NCBI RefSeq assembly: GCF_904849725.1 | Contig: NC_058520.1 | Coordinates: forward strand, 397,371,993 to 397,435,992 | Reading direction: 5' to 3' | From: Hordeum vulgare subsp. vulgare | Taxonomy: Eukaryota > Streptophyta > Magnoliopsida > Poales > Poaceae | Length of the DNA stretch: 64,000 nt | Part shown: piece after piece, positions 11,653 through 21,703 of the stretch | Position numbering within the stretch: position 1 is the first letter of the stretch | How the letters are laid out: every line of letters starts with the position of its first letter | Notes under the pieces: model-generated | The model's input: the letters and a program-made list of their open reading frames with translations, nothing else | Told to the model about the DNA's origin: nothing | Database searches by the model: none | Made by a program: the position numbers and the translations under genes

Positions 11653-11700
11653 TCTTGACCGTGGACACGGCTATTCAAATAGTTTGACACTCTGCAGAGG
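11653..11700 (-). promoter_or_regulatory. Shared palindromic LTR motif, 3' LTR of G
   Basis: The minus strand reads CTCTGCAGAGTGTC, then AACTATTTGAATAGCCGTGT, then CCACGGTCAAGAAC. It is the counterpart of the copies at 21656-21703, 9202-9251 and 51255-51312. The inner palindrome is ATTTGAAT here, against ATTCGAAT in the partner LTR, a single change since insertion. Confidence 0.65.
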
Positions 11701-13583
11701 TAGTACGCTGGACCCACGAGAAACGGGAAACTTCCGTGTCATCCACGACTCGCGGTATATCACATATACCCGAGGTAAGTACCCGATCATCATCTTTCCC
11801 CTGACGATACTAGACAAAGAGGTCCACTCGATTGGTACCCAGCCCACATGTTGTACGTCTTACGAGCACCGACTCTGGACTGTATCAACCATGCAGGGAC
11901 CGACGGTGTGCCCGGAACTCATAATAATGGCATAGTCGTCCTACCTGGCACGACCCCATCACGAGAGTGACACCGATCACTCCCGCCACTAGTAATGTGG
12001 CTCTTTGCTAGTACCGACCAGAGCAATCAACAAAGCCCCATCCCATAAAAGGGGTATCGTGGTCGTACTGGTAAGGTTGGGACGGTCGACACATCATAAA
12101 TCTAATCCATTTCCGAAACCATACTCACACCAAAATCACCGGTGCATCACTTCACCAAAAGTGATCACCAACTCATCATCACCCTCGGGCATTAGTGGCA
12201 CCCGACGGGGTTTTCATAAGCTCTTTATTTAACTCATCATCGTGCTCATGATAATATGCTCTATCTTTACTTGTCAACATGGTAATAACATGACCCTCAC
12301 GGGGTAGGGTCAAGCTCAATGCAGTGATTCTACTTTACTAGACAACATGACAGTAGCATGATCCTCGTAGACGGTAGGGTCAGCTCATCATGTTTGTGCT
12401 CCGAGGAGCGATGTGAATATCATTATCAACATGCAAGTGCTTCGAAGAAGCCTTCGGTACCATCACATCAATGATGAACCGGCACTGTGATCACATGCAC
12501 CGGAAAAGGTAATTGCTATTCTAGCATGCATCATTTCATATGCTCAAGTCATGGTCAAAGGGTTGCTTGCCTTGGTCAGCTAGGTATCCGGGGTCTTCGA
12601 GGTCTTGCGCTTCGGATCCTCCGTCACTCGGTAACTCTATCGTCGAGAAAGGAATAAATAGATACTAGCCCTCAGTAAAACAGATCACAAAGTGCTTTTA
12701 AAAATGTTGCAAGGCTTGAATAAATTCAGTTTATTATTTTGGAAAATGCTTCTTATAGTTTTATTAGCTAAGCATATTTATTTAAAAGCAAACAGAAGTA
12801 AATAAGTGCTTTTTAATATCATTTTATTATATCAAAATAGTTTCTGTTTTTGTTAAATGTCAACTATTGCAGAATCAAGTACTACTCATTTTTAGAAAAT
12901 TACTGGTGGAAGAATTATATATTTCCACTGGCTAAATCTTTTTATAAAAATCATTTAAGTTAAAGTATTAAAATAAAAGGAAAAAGGGCCAGGGGAACAG
13001 ATCCAGCCGGCCTTGCCAGCAGGCGTGGCCACCAGGCGCGCGCGCGCTAGGTTCAAACCTAACCTGCGGGCCCTTGGGGTTAGCGTCAGCGGCTACGCGC
13101 GCTGGCTGCCCCAAGACACCGACAGGTGGGCTCCACCTGTCGGGTCCTTCTCCTACCTCCAGCCAGAGAGGTGGAGATGGACGCCGGCGAGGCTGCCGTT
13201 GCCCTCAGGCCAAACTAAGAACGGGAACGGGTCCCTCGTGCCTCCGCCTACCTGCTCGTGGTCGGGACGTCACCGGAGGTGGTCTGGGTTGCCGGCGAGG
13301 AGGTGCCCGTGGCGGAAGGATTTCGGGTTGGTGTTGAACTAGGGACTAGGGACACGGATTCGTTCGGGAAAGCTAGGGGAAATGTTCCTGGTGTCAAGGG
13401 GAGTGTAATGGGGGGTTGGACAGCGCAGGAGCCGACGTGTAGCCGGAGATCGACCGGAGCTCCGAGCTGGAGGGGCCTCGGTCGATCTCGAGCACCAGGG
13501 CTCTGCGAGCTCGATTGGGTGGCTAGGGAGTGTATACTGGTTTTGCTGAAGCTTCTTGGAGGGTGCTGGGGCGCCGGGGGACC

Positions 13584-13591
13584 TATTTATA
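13584..13591 (-). promoter_or_regulatory. TATA box in 3' LTR of G
   Basis: The minus strand reads GGCTTATAAATAGGTCCC in a GC-rich context, a good core promoter. The corresponding site is missing from the 5' LTR, which lacks about 13161-13826, so the promoter that should drive gag-pol is gone. Confidence 0.65.
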
Positions 13592-15199
13592 AGCCAACGA
13601 CGGTGACCCGACTCGGGCGCGCAGGTGACTCCTGGTGCAACGAAACCACGGGTTCGGGACGTGGTTTAGGACCTCCTGGTGCAACGACCGCAAAGGGAAA
13701 GTGAGTGGGGTCGAGGCGCAGCGACCGTGCATGCTCGGCCGCGTCGGGCGCGCACGGGCACGCGTCGCGTGAGCTCTTGCGCGAGGGGGAGAGGGTCCCT
13801 GGGGTAGCTTTGCACTGAATGGTTGTCGGGGGAGTGTTTGGACATAACTGGGGGGGGGGGGGGGGGCTTGGGACCGACCGGAGCGACGTCCCCTTGCTGG
13901 TGGCTCTCTGCAGCGCGCCCAGAGCGCAGTTTTGGCATGCCACGGCATGCTGGCTCGCTCTGGGGCACTTGGGACATGTCCTCCATGTCCTAAGTGTTGC
14001 TGGGAGTGCGCCTAGCCGTTGTGGCTTAGTGGGAGCTCGAGCTGGTCAAGGGAGCAAGGAACACTAGTGTTGCCAGTACTGCCCTGTAGCTCAAATTGGA
14101 GTTCTTGTCACTTGTGCTTGGAGTTGGGGACGGGCTGATTGAGTGGGTGCTCAGGGTGTTCTGGTGCTCTAACCCACCAGGTTTGGGGCCTTGGCATTGG
14201 GTAAACCAGTGGCTAGTAGGGTTTTTACCTTCCTGTCAGTAGGTGTTCGACAGTGACTTGGGGTGCTTCCACTCCACCACTGTAAATGAAACTTAACAGG
14301 TTTGATCTTGGAGTAAAAACATGGGGTCCACCAAATCTGAGCTCCATTGGACAAGTTTGACTTTGTAAACTTGAAAATGTTTCAAAATGACCAGCACTGT
14401 CCTTTACAAAGGGATTGTGGCCAAACAGAGTCTCACAAATCCCATCTTTGGTGTGGAGTCCTCATTTGGGGTGTTAAACACCTCTGCAAAGTTTCAGCTC
14501 CATTGGAGAAACTTTGCAATGTAGAGTTGTTCCATCTCTACTCCCGACAGAGAGGGTTTTGGGCTCATTAGGTGCACTTCCCCACCTTGGATCAAGGTGA
14601 GATTTTAGGTGAGCACCTAATATGGCTTGGAAGGGCTCGTGTAATTTTATGGGATTTTATTGAGATAATTTCCTTTGGAAACATCTCAAAAAGCTAAAAC
14701 AGACAGAAATGGTTTTCATGGTTTTACTCAAATAATATTAATATAAAATACGGTTGGAAATCTTATATATGGAAAATATATGTCTTTCTGAGCTTCCAAT
14801 TTTCTAAGGGAGGAAAGCAATTTTCCTTGTGGGAATATCATTACTGGCCTTAGAAACAGACATAGATATAAAATAGGAAAATAATATTTTAAATCACCAA
14901 TTAATGTTTTTAATGAATGAAAATAATATTTGGATCAGATCACCAACTTTGGTTGGAAGTGCCACTTGGCTTCATGAGCTAGTAGTGTATCCCAACATGA
15001 TGAAGGTGATCTTGGTATAAAGGAGAAAGGGTTTTTGAGGAGAGTAAAATAATAAATTTTCATAGATTTGAGTCATCAAACAAACAAGCACACACTCAAA
15101 CAATGGTTCACATTGCACTCACAACATTATTTGAAAAAGTTTTAACAAGCTCTGATTTTTGCAACATAGAATACTTGGGGTGAAAAACAGGGTGTGACA

Positions 15200-15232
15200 G
15201 ACCTATCCCTCTTACAAGAATCTCGTCCCCGA
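15200..15232 (-). other. Polypurine tract of element G
   Basis: The minus strand reads CTCGGGGACGAGATTCTTGT then AAGAGGGATAGGTC directly before the LTR start TGTCACACC. This is the plus-strand primer site for reverse transcription. The CTCGGGGACGAGATT phrase is also found before the 3' LTR of element A. Confidence 0.75.
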
Positions 15233-15242
15233 GATTCCTAAG

Positions 15243-16650
15243 CTAAGCGCTGAATAGCTTGGGAAATTCTGATCGGAGATAGTCTTCACGTTCCCATGTG
15301 GCTTCTGCTTCGGTATGGTTGCTCCACTGAACCTTGAAAAACTTGATGGTGCGGCTTCTGGTGCAACGCTCGGCTTCATCCAAAATGCGAATCGGTCTCT
15401 CGCGGTAGGTAAGATCCGGTTGAAGGTCAATAGCTTGATGGTCAATATCCTTGTAAAGATCGGGACGGTTCGGCACTTGCAAACACTTCCGGAGTTGTGA
15501 CACGTGGAACACGTTGTGCACGCCCGAAAGTTCAGGAGGTAGCTCCAACTGATAAGCTACTTCGCCGCGCCTTGCCGTGATCTTGAAGGGTCCAATGAAC
15601 CTTGGAGCTAGCTTCCGTTTGACGTGGAAACGCTTGGTCTCCGGGAACAAACTCCATGTTTCTGCGGCGAGGGTCCGCATAGCTCTTCTGCCTTGACTTA
15701 GCTGCCTCCAAGTTCTCTCGGACAAGTTGAACCTTGTCCCTTGCTTCCTGCAGTGCTTCTGGTCCAAAGACTAGTCCTTCACCGGTTTCGGACCAATTGA
15801 GCGGGGTGCGGCACTTCCGCCCATATAACGCTTCGAATGGGGCCATTTGAAGACTGGACTAGTAGTTGTTGTTGTAAGAAAACTCAGCTAACGGTAGGCA
15901 GTCTTCCCACTTGGCACCACGGGCCAAAACACAAGCGCGGAGCATGTCCTCAAGTATCTGGTTTACCCTCTCGGTCTGTCCGCCCGTTTGCGGGTGGAAA
16001 GCCGTACTGAAGGAGAGTTTGGTTCCGAGAGCTTCTTGAAACTTCTTCCAGAATCTTGAGGTGAATTGCGTGGCGCGGTCAGACACGATCTCTTTGGGAA
16101 CTTCATGGAGACTCACCACTCGATGAATGTACAGACTAGCCAACTGGCTGCCATCGTAAGTGGTGTTGACGGGGATGAAATGGGCCACCTTGGTCAAATG
16201 ATCAACTATGACCCAAATGGAGTTATGACCCTTATTCGACTGGGGCAACCCGGTGATGAAGTCCATGCCGACTTTATCCCACTTCCATTCCGGCACTTGA
16301 AGAGGTTGTAGTAATCCAGCAGGTCGCTGGTGTTCAGCCTTGACTCGCTGACATACATCGCATTTAGCGACATAGGAGCCAATTTCCCTCTTCATGCCAT
16401 GCCACCAGAATCGTTCTCGGATGTCTTGGTACATCTTGGTACCACCTGGATGGATAGAGTACGGTGTGTCATGTGCCTCTTGCAGGATCAAGTCCTTAAG
16501 TTCGGCCTTGTTAGGTACGCATAAGCGCTTCCCGTACCACAGTACTCCTTGCTCATCAATCGAGAATCCTGGGGCTTTGCCTTCTCGCACCTTCCCCTTG
16601 AGGCCTTCGATACTCTTGTGCCCCTTCCGGGCTTCCTTGATGTCGCTGCC
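15243..16650 (-). pseudogene. Integrase with C-terminal chromodomain (element G)
   Basis: The zinc-binding N-terminus includes HDTPYSIHPGGTKMYQDIRE and AKCDVCQRVKAEHQRP. The catalytic core follows: WDKVGMDFITGLPQ (first Asp), KEIVSDRATQFTSRFW (second Asp) and HPQTGGQTERVNQILEDMLR (catalytic Glu). It then runs into MAPFEALYGRKCRTPLNWSE, a GPY/F-like region KLAPRFIGPFKI and a C-terminal chromodomain (IKFFKVQWSNHTEAEATWER). The chromodomain tethers integration complexes to chromatin and marks the chromovirus lineage. Breaks: a TAG at 15859-15861 where the family has Gln, a frameshift with a small loss near 15650, and a frameshift near 16645 separating it from RNase H. It ends just before the polypurine tract. 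Confidence 0.92.
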
Positions 16651-18596
16651 AGAGTAGGCTTGACTTCGAGGTTGGCCAGGTACCCTGGTTTGAATATCTC
16701 AAGTCCGAAGCCCTCCATCTCTTCATACAAGACGGGTAACCTTTCCTTGAGCGTGAGGTTCAAGGAGCCTGCCTTCCGGTTCAAGGCATCGGCTACCACG
16801 TTCGCCTTGCCGGGATGGTACTAAATGCTGAGGTCATAATCCTTGATTAACTCAAGCCATCTCCGCTGTCTCATATTAAGCTCCCTTTGAGTGAAGATAT
16901 ATTTCAGACTTTTGTGGTCTGTATATATCTCACATCGCTTTCCCAGAAGGTAATGTCGCCACGTCTTCAGAGCATGCACTACAGCTGCTAGCTCGAGATC
17001 ATGGGTGGCGTAGTTCTCCTCATGCGGTCGCAGTTGCCGTGACAAGTACGCCACGACCCTGCCATCTTGCATCAGGACTCCACCGAGCCCGGTTCCAGAG
17101 GCATCACAATATATCACGAATTCCTTACTGATATCCGGGGTAGCCAATACCGGGGCGGTAGTTAGCCTCTTCTTCAACTCCTGGAAGCTTGCTTCACACG
17201 CCGGTGTCCACGCGAACTTCCGGCCTTTCTTCAAGAGCTGAGTCATAGGTCGAGCGATGCTTGAGAATCCTTCGACAAACTTGCGGTAGTATCCCGCGAG
17301 CCCGAGGAAACTCCTGACATCCTTCACGTCCTTTGGTGATTCCCAGTTGGTCACTGTAGTAATCTTGGACTGATCTACGGCCAAACCACGTGCCGTCAGG
17401 GTATGACCCAGAAATCCAACTTCGTTCAGCCAGAACTGACACTTGCTGAATTTGGCATAAAGTTGGTGCTCTCGAAGCTTTCCCAGAACTAGCCTCAGAT
17501 GTTTCTCATGCTCCTCTTCGGACTTGGAGAAGATTAATATGTCATCGATGAACACGACGACAAACTTGTCCAAATATTCCATGAAGACCTTGTTCATGAG
17601 GTACATGAAGTAGGCTGGAGCATTTGTCAAACCGAAAGGCATGACAGTGCATTCATATAGACCGTACCGGGTCACGAATGCAGTCTTGGGTATATCTTCG
17701 GGTCGGATCTTCAACTGGTAGTATCCCGATCGAAGATCGATCTTGGAAAATACCCTGGCCCCGTTTAACTGGTCAAACAGGTCTTCGATCTTGGGGAGCG
17801 GGTACTTGTTCTTAATTGTGACTTCATTAAGAGAACGGTAGTCGGCGCAGAGTCGAATGGTACCATCCTTCTTTGAAACAAATAGAACAGGTGATGCCCA
17901 AGGTGATGCACTCGGACGGATGAACCCTTTCCTGAGTTGCTCATCAAGTTGTTTCTTCAGCTCTGCCAGCTCTTCGGAACCCATCACGTAAGGCTTTTTA
18001 TATATAGGCCTTGATCCGGGCATGAGCTCAATGATGAACTCGATGTCTCGGTCAGGAGGCAGTCCGGGTAGCTCGTCAGGAAAGACGTCCGGGTATTCAC
18101 AGACTATAGGCACTTGATCAAGCTCTATCTCGGACAGACTGTTGACTCGAGATGCGTGAGCCCACACTGGCTCGGAGACAAACTTGACCTTGACCCCTTG
18201 GTTGCTTATCATGGTAATGGCCCTGTTGGCACAGTCCAAAAGACTTTGGTGCTTGGCCAACCAATCCATGCCAAGGATTACTTCTACACCTTGCGATTTA
18301 AGCATAATGAGGTCTGCCAAGGAACTCGTCCCATTGATAACTATCTCGACCCTTCTACACCCTAGGTTGGTCCTCAATACTGCTCCCGGGGTTTGAATTG
18401 CCATCTGCCCATGGAGTAAAGTGGGTTTTAAACCGCACTTCTCCGCAAACCCTTGAGTAACAAAAGAATGCGAGGCACCACAATCAAACAACACTATTGC
18501 TGGAGTTGAGTTGACGAGGAACGTACCCAGAATGCAGTCCAGGTCTTCCTGTGCTTCTTCTGCAGTGATGTGATTGATCCGGCCCCTGCCATTGAA
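16651..18596 (-). pseudogene. Protease, reverse transcriptase and RNase H (element G pol)
   Basis: In frame with gag, downstream of a TAG. Aspartic protease: [20 protein letters not shown], with DCGA at the active site as in related chromoviruses. [35 protein letters not shown] and the catalytic [14 protein letters not shown]. RNase [39 protein letters not shown] and [11 protein letters not shown] supply the Asp-Glu-Asp residues. A TAG at 16821-16823 interrupts DYDLSI-YHPGKANVVADAL where relatives have Gln. It makes cDNA from element RNA in the particle. Apart from the stops, the motifs are well preserved, agreeing with the low LTR divergence. Confidence 0.95.
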
Positions 18597-19733
18597 CTAT
18601 TGGTTGCGGGGGGCCTGGTTCCTTCCTGGTGCACCTTGACGGGGGTTGGGTGCATTGGGACACGGTGCGTCGGGCTTCTTGTTGGGACACTGCCTGGAAT
18701 AGTGCCCAGTCTGACCACACCCAAAGCAGGTGACTTGCCCCGGAGCGTTGGTCTTGACTCCACCGTTGTTCGGCGGGTTGACTGCTGGCTTGGCTCGCTG
18801 CTGAGGCTGATAATTCTGGCGGAACAACGGATACTTGTACTGCTGCTGCTGAAAGTTGGGTCTTGCAGGTGCTGACTGCCATGGTCTTGGTCTTGTGTTA
18901 CCGGGTCCTCCACTTCCTATCAGTTTGCGCTTGCGGGTGTCGTCCATCGCACGAAGCTTTTCTTCCACCATAAGCGCCTTGTTAACCAGCTCGCTGAAAG
19001 TCTGGCAGTTGCAAACCACCAGCTGGTATTGCAGGGACTGCTGTAACCCTTCCATGAAGCGTTCCACCTTAGCAGCCTCAGTGTTAACATCTTCAGGCGC
19101 GTATCTCGACAAGAGGTTAAACTTCTGCAGGTACTCCTTAACAGTTCCACTACCCTGCCTCAAGGCTCGGAATTCCCGCTTCTTAATGGTCATCATACCA
19201 GGTGGAATGTGAGCCGCGCGAAATCCTTCCTTGAACATCTCCCACGTGATGAATTGACCCATCCGCATGATCTGGAATCCATCCCACCATGCCCTGGTGG
19301 TGCCTCCGAGGCAGTGAGAAGCATAAAGGACCTTCTCATGATCATCGGTGCACTGGACCAGCGCAAGGAGGTCTTCAATGGTGCGAATCCAGTCATCGGC
19401 GTCCAGGGGTTCAGTCGACTCCGTGAATATGGGGGGTGTAGTCCGCATGAACTCAGAAAGGGTAGAGCGACCACCGCCATTCTCATTCCGCGGCGGGTTG
19501 TCCACCAGGACTTGAGTCAGCTGCTGAATAGCGGCATTGCTCGCTTGACGCTCCTCCCGAAGAGCTTGAAGGAACTGAGCCATCATCAAGTTCTCAGGAG
19601 GAGGCGGTGACGGAAGGTCTCTAGGCTCCCCGTGGTGACCTCCAGCGTGAGCTTCTCCTTCGGTTCCCTGCGGCGTCCCTGAGGAGCCGGCGCCGGGGTT
19701 GCCGAAGGTGCTGTTGCGGGTTGCGTTCACCAT
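18597..19733 (-). pseudogene. Gag polyprotein (element G)
   Basis: 378 codons from ATG at 19733 to TAG at 18597-18599. The N-terminus (MVNATRNSTFGNPGAGSSGT) is followed by a Retrotrans_gag domain around residues 90-260, with DADDWIRTIEDLLALVQC, GTTRAWWDGFQIM and VKEYLQKFNLLSRYAPEDVN. A basic Gln-rich stretch leads to a CCHC zinc knuckle, CFGCGQTGHYSRQC, near residue 340. Gag forms the particle and binds element RNA. The frame continues past the TAG directly into protease, so gag-pol was one frame and the stop is probably a CAG-to-TAG change; readthrough cannot be excluded but the later stops argue against it. It lies 272 bp after the pre-gag ORF. Confidence 0.93.
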
Positions 19734-20005
19734 CCTGTCATAGAAACAGACAGGTCAAAATGCCACCTTGCTCGGGAATACAAGGATTCGTTCCTAGTAA
19801 GAGGGGGTCCAACACGTGTATGTGCCAAGTTTTCAAAATCAAAGTTTTTGATAAACTGGAAATTGCATTCATAACAACTAGGTGATGTAGTCACTTACAG
19901 GCTGCGTACGGCAATAGGTGACTTACATCAAGCACACTTACGCAAATTAAAAACTGATACATGGATACCCTGTGCTCGGGTACTCTTAATTGCCTACGCT
20001 AGAAT

Positions 20006-20761
20006 CTACGCGGCGGACTGCTCAGTCTCCAAGGCGGATTCAACAGGATCGTCATCTTCATCAACATCCTCTTCCTTTATAGGAGTGGAAGAAAGAATCC
20101 GCACATCACGGCGTCTCTTGGGCGAGGCGGCGAAGATCTCAGTGTACTCTTCCGCTGTCAGGCGGCGACTCTGAAGAGGGACTGCCTGGATGGGTAACGC
20201 ACCACCTCTAGTGGCAACAGCTGCCCTCCCTTCAGGTGCGCCTGCCTTCTTTACTTTGCGGTTCTGCATCTTCTCAGTGTGGAGCAGGCCCTTGACTAGG
20301 TGCAGCTCTTGGCGAAGCTTGACTGATTCCTTGATCAGGAAGTGCGTCAGGGTGTCCGACGAGAGACTGAAGTAGGTCTGAAACCGTAATGGCATTCCAT
20401 CCTCCATGGTTGGGGTGAGTGTCCAACTCCCATCCACTCCTTCCTTAATGAAAGGTAGGTGACGAGTGACTGGCTCATTTGCCATTTCAGGGAGGATGCT
20501 GCGGAGATGCACGAGCGCCTCTCGTGCAGCTGCCTCTACTTCCAACATCAGTTCTCCCATCTGTGGTCCTTCAAAGAACCAACTAGACGGGGAGTCATTA
20601 GCCTTCACTATCACGTCCACGTGATATTCCTTGGTGTCGGCGTTGACCCAGTGCTCGTGGTAGAGGAAGATGGGCATGCGTCGTATGTGGCACTTCTCGA
20701 GACAATCCACCAGGAGTAGTGGAAAGCCGGTCTCCAGAAGCGTCTCAGGTACGGCAGCCAT
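20006..20761 (-). CDS. Accessory pre-gag ORF of element G (unknown function)
   Basis: An intact 251-codon frame between the PBS and gag, starting 115 bp after the PBS. It begins MAAVPETLLETGFPLLLVDC. A folded-looking domain (about residues 28-105) includes LYHEHWVNADTKEYHVDVIV and VEAAAREALVHLRSILPEM. A helical part (about 130-175) and a low-complexity tail follow: a basic patch (SPKRRRDVRI) and a strongly acidic end (EEDVDEDDD). Related frames, identified by eye, sit at the same place in elements A (32650-33461) and H (45717-46378). Two strands followed by a long Ala/Glu helix loosely recall a double-stranded RNA-binding fold; that is speculation. It is not a known gag, pol or env domain to me. 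It is the only major frame of G without a stop. Confidence 0.7.
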   Translation of the reverse strand: MAAVPETLLETGFPLLLVDCLEKCHIRRMPIFLYHEHWVNADTKEYHVDVIVKANDSPSSWFFEGPQMGELMLEVEAAAREALVHLRSILPEMANEPVTRHLPFIKEGVDGSWTLTPTMEDGMPLRFQTYFSLSSDTLTHFLIKESVKLRQELHLVKGLLHTEKMQNRKVKKAGAPEGRAAVATRGGALPIQAVPLQSRRLTAEEYTEIFAASPKRRRDVRILSSTPIKEEDVDEDDDPVESALETEQSAA

Positions 20762-20876
20762 CTACAAGGCATAGGAGAGAAGTCAGAAGGTTGTATGTGC
20801 AAGAGTCTAGTGCAAGGCTGGCATTCTAACGTTCTCGGTTAACGTCCATGCTATCTAAGGCTTCCTATAGTCAGGA

Positions 20877-20890
20877 TGGCTCTGATACCA
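20877..20890 (-). other. Primer binding site of element G (tRNA-iMet)
   Basis: The minus strand reads TGGTATCAGAGCCA four bases after the LTR end, complementary to the 3' end of plant initiator methionine tRNA, the usual minus-strand primer for this class. It establishes 20895-24549 as the 5' LTR. Confidence 0.9.
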
Positions 20891-21571
20891 GTTCTGTGGG
20901 GACCCCGACTAGCAAGTCGAGTTCGCCGTGCCCAGTGACCCCAAGGATCAATGTTCACTGAACACAGATACTGAATAATAGAGTCTTACATCCAAGTACC
21001 GAAATTATTACATCGAACGACCAGAAGGTCGGGTTCAAGAGGAAGTCCTAAAGCCAAATTAAACGGATACATCGAGTAGCGGAAACTCGTAAGGGCTGAG
21101 CGGTGCCCATGCCATCAAGCCTACACCGACAAGCATTATGACTTGGAAGCGTCCTAGATCGCAGGTTCATCTCCGACGGCATACTCATCGCCAAACTCCG
21201 GTCCTTCCATGTCTGGTCAATAACATAACCAGTGGCAAGCCAATGAGTACTTTGAATGTACTCGGAAACAGCCCATGATATGAATATATTTGGTAAGGAA
21301 TAACAGTAACATGCTTCTTTAGTGGAATGCAATGTGGTGGCATGATCAGGTATATGCAACAAGTTAAAGAATTTCTTTTTAAGAACAGGTTACAGATACC
21401 AACATATCTGACAAGGGTTGAACACACTGGGTTCACCCTATATGCCAAGTCATCGGACTTGTCATAACCTCAAGGTAACAATGAGGGCTAAACCATCCGG
21501 GTTTAGCCTATATGTCAAGTCACCGAACTTGATCATATTATTATGATCATCATAACAACACCTTTTTAACA

Positions 21572-21605
<34 letters not shown>
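21572..21605. repeat. CA microsatellite in 5' LTR of G
   Basis: An uninterrupted CA run of 34 bp at the position equal to 11559-11601 of the other LTR. Confidence 0.9.
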
Positions 21606-21608
<3 letters not shown>

Positions 21609-21655
21609 GTTTATGCGGAAACACAGGACGTAGTTTAAGCAGCACCACCCAACTG

Positions 21656-21703
21656 TCCTTGACCGTGGACACGGCTATTCGAATAGTTTGACACTCTGCA
21701 GAG
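21656..21703 (-). promoter_or_regulatory. Shared palindromic LTR motif, 5' LTR of G
   Basis: The minus strand reads CTCTGCAGAGTGTC, then AACTATTCGAATAGCCGTGT, then CCACGGTCAAGGAC. All three symmetric blocks are intact: CTCTGCAGAG, ATTCGAAT and GTCCACGGTCAAGGAC. This is the best-preserved copy in the window. Confidence 0.7.

Larger units (their letters stand above)
10885..15199 (-). repeat. 3' LTR of element G (complete copy)
   Basis: 4315 bp, beginning TGTCGGGACCCC and ending GGTGTGACA on the plus strand (TGTCACACC...CCCGACA in element orientation). It holds a minus-strand TATA box (13584-13591), a CA microsatellite (11559-11601), a G-run (13851-13866) and the shared palindromic motif (11653-11700). 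Open frames at 13013-14067 are in GC-rich leader/U3 sequence and are not conserved genes; part is deleted in the other LTR. Confidence 0.9.

Noticed and set aside
13013..13986. Several overlapping 100-150 codon frames in GC-rich sequence
   Set aside because: They lie in the 3' LTR of G, overlap in different phases and strands, and most of the region is deleted in the other LTR.
20877..20890. tRNA-like sequence TGGTATCAGAGCCA
   Set aside because: It is a primer binding site next to an LTR; no cloverleaf or tRNA promoter boxes are present. The same holds at 25748, 32337, 53036 and 58134.
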